A stretch of DNA of 38,143 bases from Acidobacteriota bacterium (GTDB lineage: Bacteria; Acidobacteriota; Terriglobia; Versatilivoradales; Versatilivoraceae). Position numbers and translations under genes: made by a program. This document shows positions 1 to 9,020 of this stretch, piece after piece. The notes beneath the pieces were generated by a model that saw nothing but the letters and a program-made list of their open reading frames with translations, did no database searches and was not told the DNA's origin. The stretch covers positions 1-38,143 of the forward strand of contig QHZQ01000002.1 in the NCBI GenBank assembly GCA_003224725.1, in the 5' to 3' direction. Numbering within the stretch: position 1 is the stretch's first letter; each line of letters opens with the position of its first letter.

Positions 1-327
1 TTCGACATGGGAGTCAAAATTGTTGTGCTCAAAGGGGGACATCAGCCGGACCGAGCAAGAACCGTCCCGGCTCAGGTGGTGGATCTCTTTTATGACGGGA
101 AAAAGACCCGGTGGGTCGAAGGCCCATTCATAGACACTCCTCATACCCATGGAACAGGCTGCACCTTTGCATCGGCGATCGCGGCAAGTTTAGCCAAGGG
201 TTTGGAACCCTATCTGGCGGTGCTGAAGGCCCGCGAATACCTGACAGATGCCTTGAAATACGCCTTTCCTGTCGGCCAGGGGAAGAGTCCGGTCCACCAT
301 TTTCATGGCTGGTGGCCGAAGGAGTGA
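1..327 (+). CDS. thiD: Hydroxymethylpyrimidine/phosphomethylpyrimidine kinase, C-terminal part (5' truncated by window edge)
   Basis: Frame open from base 1; protein VVLKGGH...DTPHTHGTGCTFASAIAASLAKG matches the ThiD/ribokinase-fold C-terminal GTGCTF(S/A)xA motif. Confidence 0.93.
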   Translation, partial: FDMGVKIVVLKGGHQPDRARTVPAQVVDLFYDGKKTRWVEGPFIDTPHTHGTGCTFASAIAASLAKGLEPYLAVLKAREYLTDALKYAFPVGQGKSPVHHFHGWWPKE

Positions 328-348
328 GGGTCGCAGAGGCCGAAGATA

Positions 349-405
349 GAGGATAGAGAATCGAGGATCGGACTCAAGGTTTGCGATCTTCGATCCTCAA
401 TCCTC
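349..405. repeat. Imperfect hairpin of GAGGAT/GATAGA words between convergent genes
   Basis: gaggatagagaatcgaggatcg (349-370) pairs with cgatcttcgatcctcaatcctc (384-405), about 19/22 complementary, 13-nt loop. Confidence 0.8.
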
Positions 406-475
406 GGCAGGACGCGACCCCAAAGATTGTAAGGACTCCGGGGATCCTACGCTCTCCTTGCGTCGGGTTTCTATT

Positions 476-1873
476 TCACGTAGCGACGATCTTTAACTTG
501 GCTGCTTCCCAGGCTGAGATCCCACCGATCAGGTCGACTACATCAGTCACTCCGTGTTGTTCAAGCAGACTGGCGGCGATCGATGAGCGGTAGCCTCCAG
601 CGCAATGGACTGCCAGCTTCTTGCGGCGAGGCAGCTCGTGGAGTCGCTCCCTCAGACAACTCAAAGGAATGTTGAGGCTTCCCTCTATGCGCTTCTCCTC
701 CCATTCCCCGACGGCACGAACATCGAGGACCAGGGGCGGCTCTCGTGAAGTGAGTTGTTCGGCAAGTGCTGGTGCAGTAATGCGCTCTGTGCGCCACACC
801 AGGTCGGGGCGTGTCTCCAGAACCTGCATGCAGCCTTTGAGGTAACCTACCACATGATCGAAACCGATACGACCGAGCCGCATTGCCGCCTCCTCCTCTC
901 TCCCTGGTTCAGCAATAATCACGATTGGCTTTTCGCGATCCAGGATGGTACCGGCCCAAGTCGCAAATTTTCCTCCTAATCCGATGTTGATGCTGTCGAC
1001 CAGATGGGCTCCTGCATGGTCGGCCGGGTCGCGTGCATCTAAAAGCTGCGCTCCCGTGTTCTTAAACCGCAGGGCCTCCTCCAGCGTAAGGGGATTCAAC
1101 CCCTGCTCCAGGGTCTTTTCAAGCGTCGGCCGTTCCTTAGTGTTTAAGATCGCGTCATAAGTGAAATAGGGCGGAGCCTCGGGTTGATGGGAAGTGACCA
1201 GGCGGATGAATTCCTCCCTGGTCATGGGCTGGAGCGCATAGTTGTAGCGACGCTGTACGCCAATCGTGGAGACGGTGTCCGTGCTCAAGTTTCTGCCGCA
1301 CAGAGAACCCGCTCCGTGCGCCGGGTAGACAAGGGTTTTATCGGGGAGCCTGAGTAGCTTTTCATGCAGGGAGTCAAAGAGCAGGCCGGCCAGTTCCGTC
1401 GCCGACCAGCCCAGTGAAGCTCGCAAGTCCGGACGACCCACATCGCCAATGAAAAGGGCGTCTCCAGTAAGGACTGCGTGGGGATGGCTGGGGTCTTTAT
1501 TAAGATCGTAGACCAGGATCGAAATCGACTCGGGTGAGTGTCCTGGTGTTTCCATGATCTTGAGGCGAACCCGGCCAAACTCCAGTGCCGCACCTTCTTT
1601 AAACGGCGCGAACCCGTACTCGGCTTTGGCGCGAGCGCCCAGGCAAATCGAGGCTCCCTCGCAGTCCCGTAGCTCCAGGTGGCCGGCTATAAAATCAGCA
1701 TGGAAATGAGTAAGGAAAACGTGACGGATCCTGAGCCCATGCTGCTGGGCGTCCTGGAGGTACTGCCCGACATCACGCTGCGGATCAATGACTACAGCGG
1801 TCTGGCTTGCTTCATCTCCGATGAGATACGAGGCATGCGCGAGGCACCCCAGATAGTACTGTTTGAGGATCAT
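476..1873 (-). CDS. MBL-fold metallo-hydrolase with two C-terminal rhodanese domains (persulfide dioxygenase/glyoxalase II-like)
   Basis: THFHADF metal-binding motif, GHSPESIS, TGDALFIGDVGRPD; C-terminal rhodanese with active-site-like VHCAGGYRSS. Confidence 0.92.
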   Translation of the reverse strand: MILKQYYLGCLAHASYLIGDEASQTAVVIDPQRDVGQYLQDAQQHGLRIRHVFLTHFHADFIAGHLELRDCEGASICLGARAKAEYGFAPFKEGAALEFGRVRLKIMETPGHSPESISILVYDLNKDPSHPHAVLTGDALFIGDVGRPDLRASLGWSATELAGLLFDSLHEKLLRLPDKTLVYPAHGAGSLCGRNLSTDTVSTIGVQRRYNYALQPMTREEFIRLVTSHQPEAPPYFTYDAILNTKERPTLEKTLEQGLNPLTLEEALRFKNTGAQLLDARDPADHAGAHLVDSINIGLGGKFATWAGTILDREKPIVIIAEPGREEEAAMRLGRIGFDHVVGYLKGCMQVLETRPDLVWRTERITAPALAEQLTSREPPLVLDVRAVGEWEEKRIEGSLNIPLSCLRERLHELPRRKKLAVHCAGGYRSSIAASLLEQHGVTDVVDLIGGISAWEAAKLKIVAT

Positions 1874-2031
1874 GCTTGGCTCCTTTACGGCAATACAGCA
1901 AAGATCAAAGGAAAGCGGCTTGTTCCTTTGGTAAGGCTCTCCTGAAAATCCTCCTTAAAAGGGGGAACGCGTCTAGGGGCTGGGGGTGTTCCGGCTGACA
2001 ACTGCCCAGTCCTGCAAGAGAGTCAATGGGC

Positions 2032-2727
2032 TCAAGGTTCGGTTTGAAGCCGATATCCAACACCTGGTTCGGTGACAATATAGCGCGGTCGGGTCGGGTC
2101 CGGCTCCAGTTTGCGGCGCAGATTGCTGACGTTGACTCGTAACATGTGAACGTCGTCCTCGTAGGACATGCCACCCCAAACCTCGCGTACTAGCTGGCGA
2201 TGGGTCAATACCCTTCCGGCATGACCGACCAAGGCCTTTAGGAGGTCGTACTCAGTGGGAGTGAGCTGCACTCTGCGGTTTCGGATCAGAACCTCTCGCT
2301 GGGCCAGATCCACCTTAAGGTCACCTGCTGCGAACACAGGACCGCTTCCTTGCTTTGTAGCCCTGCGCAAGGCCGCGCGCATCCGCGCCAGCAGTTCACC
2401 CAACCCAAACGGCTTGGTGAGGTAGTCGTCAGCGCCGGCGTCAAGCACTGCGATCTTTTCGGCTTCCTGCTCACGGACTGAAAGAACAATGATGGGTGTT
2501 TGCGTCCACTCGCGTAGGCAGCGGGTCACCTCAACGCCGCCAATCCGCGGTAGGCCAAGGTCAAGGATGATCAAATCCGGCCGAACAGAGTGAGTCGCCT
2601 GCAAGGCCTCCTCGCCGGTACAGGCTTCATAGACGGAATAGCCGTGGGCCGTCAGAGACGCCCGAAGAAACCGCCGAATCCCCTGCTCGTCGTCGACCAC
2701 CAGAACTCGGGGACCGTTGTTGCCCAT
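2032..2727 (-). CDS. kdpE: KdpE-like OmpR-family response regulator
   Basis: VLVVDDEQGIRRFLRASL receiver, LDLGLPRIGG, KPFGLGELLARMRAALRR, C-terminal winged helix LTPTEYDLLKALVGHAGRVLTHRQLVREVWG. Confidence 0.9.
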   Translation of the reverse strand: MGNNGPRVLVVDDEQGIRRFLRASLTAHGYSVYEACTGEEALQATHSVRPDLIILDLGLPRIGGVEVTRCLREWTQTPIIVLSVREQEAEKIAVLDAGADDYLTKPFGLGELLARMRAALRRATKQGSGPVFAAGDLKVDLAQREVLIRNRRVQLTPTEYDLLKALVGHAGRVLTHRQLVREVWGGMSYEDDVHMLRVNVSNLRRKLEPDPTRPRYIVTEPGVGYRLQTEP

Positions 2728-2730
2728 TCC

Positions 2731-4407
2731 TCATCTCCCCGGGCTCGCTGCGTTTGCATGCCTCGGCAGCGTAAAGGCGAAAACCGCCCCTCTGTCTACA
2801 CGAGGTTCGGCCCAGATACGCCCACCGTGAGCCTCCACAAATCCCTTGCAGATGGAAAGCCCTAAGCCCGTTCCCTCAGTGCCGGTAACTCGCGCCCCAT
2901 GACACGGTTTATCGAAGATGCCGTGGAGGTCGCCCTGGGGGATTCCGACCCCGCGGTCCGAAACCAGGATCTCGAGGTCATTCTCGGCCAAGCGGGCCTG
3001 AACTGCGATCGGCTCGTGGGCCGGAGCGTACTTGATCGCATTTTCCAGGAGATTGACCAGCACCTGGGCGATCAGCACAAAATCCATAGGCACCAAAGGC
3101 AGGTGGGCAGGAATGTCCACGGTGATCGGACGGCTTCGGGCCGCCTCCCGGAGTTGAGAAAGAGCCGCGCCGATCACGTCCTGCACATCACAGGCCTCAA
3201 CTTTGAGGCGCAGCGTGCCCGCCTCCAATCGAGTCATGTCCAGCAAGTTTCCCACGAGGCGATTCAGCCGCCCTGCTTCCTCCCGGGCGTTATCCAGCAG
3301 TTCTCGGCGAGTCACTTCGTCAAGCATGGCCTGGTCCTCGGAAAGGCTGCTTAACGTCCCCATGATCGAGGCCAACGGCGTGCGCAAACCGTGCGAAACG
3401 GAATTCAACAAAGCCTTTTGCAGTTTGTCAGCTTCCTGGAGGAGTTGGGCCTGACGGGCTTTCTGCTCGAGAAGCGCCCGTTCGGTGGCCAGAGCGGCCT
3501 GACTAACGAAGGCTTCCAGAAGTTGGCCTTGTTCCGGAGACAACGATTCGTCGCCATGCCGCGCCTTGACGGCTAACACCCCAACGACACGCAATGAGGC
3601 TGTCAGCGGCAGGTAATGCATCTCTGCTCCAGGCATGATCTCCGTTCCAGACCCTGCCTGCTGCCCGTGTTCAAGAACCCAGTTTGCCACTGTCCTTTCC
3701 TCTTCACGGAAAACGAGTCCGGGACTGCTGAAGCCTACCTCCAGACCCCCGTCCCCGGGCAATAGAATCAGGACAGGCCGCTCGAAGATTTCGCTGATTC
3801 GGTAAGCAACGACTTCGAGGATCTGGTCTAAACGGTTCACCACTGCCAGGGACCTGCTGAGCGCGTACAACGAAGCCGTGTAGGCCTCACGTCGTCTTGC
3901 TGCATCAGCCTGCTCCCTCACTTGACCCGCGAGAGTGCTGGTGACCAGGCCGACCGTCAGAAGACCGGTCAAAATAATAAAATATTTAACGTCGGAAATG
4001 GCGAAGCTGAAGAAAGGAGGTATGTAGAAATAATCGAATAGCATTGTGCCCGAGACAGCGGCAACTATAGCTGCCATGTGGCCCCAGCGCAGCGCGCTGA
4101 TCACCACCGAGAGCAGGAAGAGCATCAGAAGATTTGCGGGTTCAAGGATCGGCCGCAGTAACAAGCTGAATACAGTAGCCATTCCGATCAGAGCTAGGCT
4201 GGCCGGATATCGAACCCACCATTCGGTCTTCTGATTCTGTGATTTCGCTGCTCCATGGTCCCGCCTGGGATTCCACTGGGCTCGCGCCTCCTTCTGTTCC
4301 TTGGCCCTGGTATTCGAGGGCAACGGGTGGACTTTGGGAGACTCGGAATCACACTCCAGGGCAGGCGACGTGCGATTTGAACTCCCGGCGCTGTTCGCAA
4401 AACTCAT
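2731..4407 (-). CDS. KdpD-like sensor histidine kinase lacking the N-terminal KdpD/Usp module (DUF4118 TM + GAF-like + HisKA + HATPase)
   Basis: DUF4118-type 4-TM region, SVSHGLRTPLASIMGTLSSL H-box, ENAIKYAP N-box, GTGLGLSICKGFVEAHGG G-box; no KdpD Walker A N-domain. Confidence 0.88.
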   Translation of the reverse strand: MSFANSAGSSNRTSPALECDSESPKVHPLPSNTRAKEQKEARAQWNPRRDHGAAKSQNQKTEWWVRYPASLALIGMATVFSLLLRPILEPANLLMLFLLSVVISALRWGHMAAIVAAVSGTMLFDYFYIPPFFSFAISDVKYFIILTGLLTVGLVTSTLAGQVREQADAARRREAYTASLYALSRSLAVVNRLDQILEVVAYRISEIFERPVLILLPGDGGLEVGFSSPGLVFREEERTVANWVLEHGQQAGSGTEIMPGAEMHYLPLTASLRVVGVLAVKARHGDESLSPEQGQLLEAFVSQAALATERALLEQKARQAQLLQEADKLQKALLNSVSHGLRTPLASIMGTLSSLSEDQAMLDEVTRRELLDNAREEAGRLNRLVGNLLDMTRLEAGTLRLKVEACDVQDVIGAALSQLREAARSRPITVDIPAHLPLVPMDFVLIAQVLVNLLENAIKYAPAHEPIAVQARLAENDLEILVSDRGVGIPQGDLHGIFDKPCHGARVTGTEGTGLGLSICKGFVEAHGGRIWAEPRVDRGAVFAFTLPRHANAASPGR

Positions 4408-4435
4408 GATGATTCCTAACGCCCTTGAATCGCTT

Positions 4436-4549
4436 CGAACTGCGGTTCTGTCGGCAACGGATCCCTCACCCGTCCTTCGGCCACCCTCTCCCCAGGGGAG
4501 AGGGGCTGGGAATGTGAGGACGGCAGATTAGCAAACTTGACCAAAGTTT
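4436..4549 (+). repeat. Dispersed repeat family A, copy 1
   Basis: tgcggttctgtcggcaacggatccctcacccg...ccctctccccaggggagagggg...gtgaggacggcagattagcaaacttgaccaaagttt; matches copies at 5701-5890 (inverted) and 19622-19762. Confidence 0.8.
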
Positions 4550-4955
4550 AAACTTCGCCACCAAGGAACTCTAAACCCATGCTAGCACATCGTTCTGATT
4601 CTGTTGCAGGAAATTGGTTGCATGCATGGGCTTCGGTTTCGATCGCCGATCCTTGACAGATCTTTGATGCGGGGACGCCTGTTTTTGACCCACTCTTGAT
4701 ATCATTTGCCCTATAGTCGGAAATCGGAAAGAGAGCGCTGATAAAAATCGTGGATCCGGCGGAGAAAAACGCCAGATGGGAAACGCAGCAGCCAGCATCA
4801 CCAGCGCCTGAGCAGCGCCGCGAGGTTCTACACCCAAACGGACTAATCACTGGGCAACCGCAGGCCCAAGGGCACGCGGTCACGTCTGGGATCCACTGGT
4901 AGAAGAAAACAACCGCGATGGCGCAAAGGTTTCTGCAAGGAAAGGGAGGAACAAC

Positions 4956-5564
4956 ATGTCTGATGACAACTTCGTTGTGGCGGTCTACACCACCGATACG
5001 GACGTAGAGGAAGTCGTGATACTACTCCAGAAGTCCGGCTTTAACACCAAGAAACTCTCCATCGTCGCTAAGGATGACCAAACAGAGGAGCGCGCCGTGG
5101 GCTACTACATCACCGGCGGCCGAATGAAGTACTGGGGCAAGCGGGCCCCCTTCTGGGGGAGGGTATGGGGGCTGTTGGTTGGTGCGGCCTTTTTTGCCGT
5201 TCCAGGCGTTGGACCTGTGCTGGTGGCTGGACCCCTGGTGTCTTGGATAGTGGGTACATTTGAATGCACTGTCATTGCGGGCGGATTGACCACCGTCGGC
5301 GCGGGATTATACCGTATCGGCATTCCGCACAACAGCGTCCTGCAATATGAGGCCGCACTCAAGGCGAACAAGTTTGTGCTGGTGGCTTACGGCATGACAC
5401 ACGAAGTGGCCGGAGCGCTGGACATCATTCAAACAACACGCTTCACAAACTTAGCTGTGCATTCGGATGTTCGTTTGGAACGTGCGGGTACTAGACAAGC
5501 GTACACCTTAAAGACCCGGAGCATCTCTCGAAGAGATCTCGAGAAAAGCGGGCCCGCCCAGTGA
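4956..5564 (+). CDS. Small stress-type membrane protein (YflT/general-stress-like N-terminus plus glycine-rich TM segment)
   Basis: Good RBS (aaagggaggaac) before ATG; MSDDNFVVAVYTTDTDVEEVVILLQKSGF..., glycine-rich hydrophobic segment. Confidence 0.75.
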   Translation: MSDDNFVVAVYTTDTDVEEVVILLQKSGFNTKKLSIVAKDDQTEERAVGYYITGGRMKYWGKRAPFWGRVWGLLVGAAFFAVPGVGPVLVAGPLVSWIVGTFECTVIAGGLTTVGAGLYRIGIPHNSVLQYEAALKANKFVLVAYGMTHEVAGALDIIQTTRFTNLAVHSDVRLERAGTRQAYTLKTRSISRRDLEKSGPAQ

Positions 5565-5604
5565 AGCAAACGAACACCATTTTCATCTCCAGGAGGTTAA
5601 TCCG

Positions 5605-6106
5605 AAGTCCGGCTCCAATATGAAGAAACTGTCCATCGTCGGCAAGGATTATCACACAGAGGCATGTTCTAGGGTTACTTGGTGGTGAAGAAGTTCAAAC
5701 GTCAGTCAAATTTCTTAAGCTGCCGTCCCCTCACCCAGGGAGCTTACTCAAAGCTCCCATGCCTCTCCCAATGGGAGAGGGTGGCCGAAGGTGAAGTCTT
5801 GAGAAGACTTCACGCGGTCGCGGAGGCCGGGTGAGGGGTCCGTGGCCGATAGAGCCGCACTCCTCGGCGGTGTGAGGTTGCTCGCTACAACTAGGCTGCT
5901 AGAAGGCGGGAGACCAAATGAAGTACTGGGGTAAGTTGGACACTTTCTGGGGTGGGGTATGGGGGCTATTGTTTGGAGTGGCCTTTTATGCTGCGGCCGG
6001 CTTTGGACTTCTGCAGGTAGTTGGCCTCCTGATGTCTTGGATGGTAGGTGTACTGCGGAAGCGATGGCTTGCTGCGTTCCTCGAGCGACCTGGGAAGGTG
6101 CGTTAG
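5605..6106 (+). pseudogene. Decayed tandem duplicate of the 4956-5564 gene, interrupted by a family A repeat
   Basis: 5607-5660 (agtccggctccaatatgaagaaactgtccatcgtcggcaaggat) matches 5033-5077; 5916-6050 (aaatgaagtactggggtaag...gatgtcttggatggtaggtgta) matches 5122-5255; about 220 bp of repeat-derived DNA lies between. Confidence 0.85.
5701..5890 (-). repeat. Dispersed repeat family A, copy 2 (with extra internal hairpins)
   Basis: Reverse complement reads gttgtagcgagcaacctcacaccgccgaggagtgcggctctatcggcc...cccctcacccggcc...gggtgaggggacggcagcttaag, matching 19622-19762; internal GTGAAGTCTTgagAAGACTTCAC and GGGAGCTTactcaAAGCTCCC hairpins. Confidence 0.85.
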
Positions 6107-6215
6107 TTTTTAGGGCTGTCGCTGAACAGTGGGATGATCACCATTCGCTGCTTGAATTTTTTGGAAATATAGGCTCAGATAATAGTTGGACGAATTGATG
6201 GAGGTTACATAGTTA

Positions 6216-6584
6216 ATGATACATCGGCTTTTTAGAAGGTTTTGGACTCACTTCCTGATTGCCTTCGATGATAACTACACGCTGGAAGGATTTGAAAGAG
6301 CTCCGAAAAAATTTGACCTGCCTAAGAACTTCACATGGCTTGACTCACACCTGAAGAGAAAGCTAACAATTTGCAATCTTTTTGCAAATCAGAATCAATC
6401 GATAAGGAATATTGCCCGCGTGCTGGAGGTCGATTTGGGTGATGTGGTTTCAGCGCTTATTGAGGACGGCCTCATCAAAGAACGCCGAACCACGGCCGAA
6501 ATCATCAAGCAGGAAAGACGCCAGGAACGAATTCTCCCTTGGTCCCTGGCAGGACATCATCGGGTCAGACGTGGTAAGCCGTAG
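6216..6584 (+). CDS. Hypothetical protein with a helix-turn-helix-like region
   Basis: 122 aa ORF; NQSIRNIARVLEVDLGDVVSALIEDGLIKERR resembles a winged-HTH segment. Confidence 0.55.
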   Translation: MIHRLFRRFWTHFLIAFDDNYTLEGFERAPKKFDLPKNFTWLDSHLKRKLTICNLFANQNQSIRNIARVLEVDLGDVVSALIEDGLIKERRTTAEIIKQERRQERILPWSLAGHHRVRRGKP

Positions 6585-6818
6585 CTGACACGAGGTAGCC
6601 AGTAAAACATCCCCTGAAAAAATTCACCTTGGAAGGCTTCGCCTTCTGTCCCTCCCTCCCTCAAAGCTGGACGGTGCCTTGGAAAGCGCAACACCCCAGA
6701 GTACAAAGGTCCTCAGACGCTCCATTAATCGCTTCCCATTGAAATTGATGAGGAAGCCTCGTTTGATGCCTGAGAGTCTTTCAAGTAAGTCAGTGGATTT
6801 GGCCTCCTGGATCTTGGC

Positions 6819-6915
6819 TCTTCATGCCCTTCATGTTCTTCATGGTAGACGGGCTTCGACGATCTTTGTCACTTGATTCGTCCACTACCATGAAGGACAT
6901 GAAGACCATGAAGGA
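6819..6915. repeat. Imperfect long hairpin of CTTCATG/CATGAAG words
   Basis: tcttcatgcccttcatgttcttcatggtag (6819-6848) pairs with ctaccatgaaggacatgaagaccatgaagga (6885-6915). Confidence 0.85.
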
Positions 6916-7085
6916 TCAGCACGACGCTGCTCAGACCACCCACTAAGCGCTCCACATTCAGTCCAACCACTCCATTACCGTTTACTCCTGGGTGCATCCC
7001 AAAATGACAATTGAAAATTCAGAACTGAAAATCTAGACTGGGTACCTTATCAGACACTCTTGAATTTCCTATTTGGACTTTATTC

Positions 7086-8725
7086 TTGCACGTTCCAGGA
7101 AAGGATAGGATGAAACTCAATATCAATTTCTTCTTCAAGACTTGCAGTTGGATCTTACTGACCGCCATTGGGGCTTGGGGCGCCGATCGTTACGAGCTGA
7201 AGATTGATCGTGGAGTGACCGTGAAGATGCGTGACGGCATAACCCTGCGAGCCGATATCTACAGGCCGAAAGCAGATGGCAAATTCCCCGTTTTGCTGCA
7301 ACGCACCCCTTACGACAAGAGGGGCGCTTCAGACTTTGAACTTCAGGCTGCCGCTCGCGGGTATGTCGTCATCATCCAGGATGTCCGCGGACGCTACACT
7401 TCCGAGGGCGAGTGGTACCCTTTTCTGAACGAATCTCAGGATGGCTTCGAGACGGTAGAGTGGGCCGCGGCTATGCCTTATGCAGACGGGAAGGTGGGAA
7501 TGTTTGGAGCCTCCCAGGCATCTTTCCTGTGGTTACGGCTTCCAACTACCACGATGGGTGGACTTACCAGGGTGGCGCCTTTGAACAATGGTTCAGTGAG
7601 TCCTGGACATCTGGTTTGGCCCAGGACACTCTCAATCGCCGAGTCCAGAAAAATTCCAATGCCCTGCAGTGGGTCTGGAAGCTGCCGCTGACAAACTATC
7701 CGTTCTTTGACCTCGGCAGCACGGAAGGCCTGGCGAGTTACTTTATCGATTGGCTCAAGCATCCCAGCTATGACGAGTACTGGCGGCGATGGTCGATTGA
7801 GGACTATTATTCAAAGGTGATGGTGCCCGCCTATCATGTAGGGGGATGGTACGACATCTTCATGGGGGGGACGGTGAGAAATTATGTGGGACTGAAGGCC
7901 GCAGGCGGGAGCGACGAAGCTCGACGGGGGCAGCGCTTGCTGATTGGCCCCTGGTATCACGGGCCATTTAATGGAAAGAGCGGTGAAATGGACTTCAGTC
8001 CCCAGGCCAAAGGAGATACCGACACGGGACGGAGCGAGAGAAGCCAGTCAAGATTTTTGTCATGGGCAAAAACACTTGGCGCCAGGAAGACGGTTGGCCG
8101 TTGGCTCGAGCCCGCAGCACGCGTTACTTCCTGCACTCTGGAGGAAATGCACACTCCCTGCCTGGTGGCGGAGACCTCAGGACGGCCCAGCCACAAAATG
8201 AAGGTCCAGACACTTTCATTTACGACCCGGCAGAACCTGTGCTGACCCGTGGAGGTGGGTTGTGTTGTGATAACGATCGTCTTGCTTCGGGCGTCTTTGA
8301 TCAAAGACCGATTGAGGCACGAGGCGATGTCCTGATTTATTCAACCCCAGTTTTCAAAGAAGATTTCGAGGTGACCGGGCCTGTCTCGCTGGAACTCTAT
8401 GCCAGCTCTTCGGCCGTGGATACCGACTTTACGGCCAAGCTGGTGGACGTCTGGCCCAATGGATTTGCCCAAAACTTGACGGACAGCATTCTCCGGGCGC
8501 GCTACCGATAAGTTCACCATCGATCTCTGGGCTACCAGCAATGTCTTCCTGGCCGGTCATCAGCTGAGGTTAGAAATTTCCAGCAGCAATTTTCCGCGTT
8601 TTGATCGCAATTTGAACACTGGAGAGGATCCAAGCCAAGCCACGCGACTGCTGAAGGCGAATAACACAATCTACCATGACCGCGAGCATCCATCGGCCCT
8701 GCTATTGCCGGTATTACCACAGTGA
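7086..8725 (+). pseudogene. CocE/NonD-family hydrolase (X-Pro dipeptidyl-peptidase-like) with at least three frame-breaking internal deletions
   Basis: N-part VTVKMRDGITLRADIYRPKADGKFPVLLQRTPYDKRG; then PVVTASNYHDGWTYQGGAFEQWFSESWTSG in another frame; then EKPVKIFVMGKNTWRQEDGWPLARARSTRYFLHSGG; then KFTIDLWATSNVFLAGHQLRLEISSSNFPRFDRNLNTG in yet another frame. Confidence 0.88.
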
Positions 8726-8774
8726 AGAAATGCACTATTGAGACTAACTACTTGACACACTGACTTCGGCAAAC

Positions 8775-8872
8775 AGGGCGAGCCTCCTGGCGAGCCATCG
8801 CCCCAGCAAATCCTTGCTCCATGAGGCTCGGCGGGAGCCTCGCCCTCCAGATCTCGGCCGGTTGGGGATTTT
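8775..8872. repeat. Dispersed repeat family B, copy 1
   Basis: agggcgagcctcctggcgagcc.tcgccccagcaaatccttgctccatgaggctcggcgggagcctcgccctcc.gatctcggccggtt; near-identical to 16563-16656. Confidence 0.88.
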
Positions 8873-8923
8873 CAGGACGGCGACTGCCGCGAACCGGAGG
8901 AGGTAGCAGTCCTCTAACGAATA

Positions 8924-9003
8924 ACGAATCGTGCTCTTGCTCGTACTCGTGCTTTTGCTCGACTTCAAAACCGAGCAAAAATAACAGACTCGAGCACGAA
9001 TCC
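8924..9003. repeat. Imperfect hairpin of CGTGCT/TTGCTCG words between two convergent broken genes
   Basis: cgaatcgtgctcttgctcgtactcgtgcttttgctcg (8924-8961) versus cgagcaaaaataacagactcgagcacgaatcc (8972-9003). Confidence 0.75.
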
Positions 9004-9020
9004 GCCTAATACCTACAATT

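Noticed and set aside
311-341. ggtggccgaagg...ggtcgcagaggccg after thiD resembles part of family A copy 2 (5772-5832)
   Set aside because: Half of it is thiD coding sequence and the match is short; could be coincidence.
4548-4883. Minus-strand ORFs of 111 and 88 aa in the kdpD/4956 intergenic region
   Set aside because: No RBS or family resemblance; overlaps repeat family A and the probable promoter region.
7007-7035. aattgaaaattcagaactgaaaatcta low-complexity stretch
   Set aside because: No facing inverted arm found, so not counted among the word hairpins.
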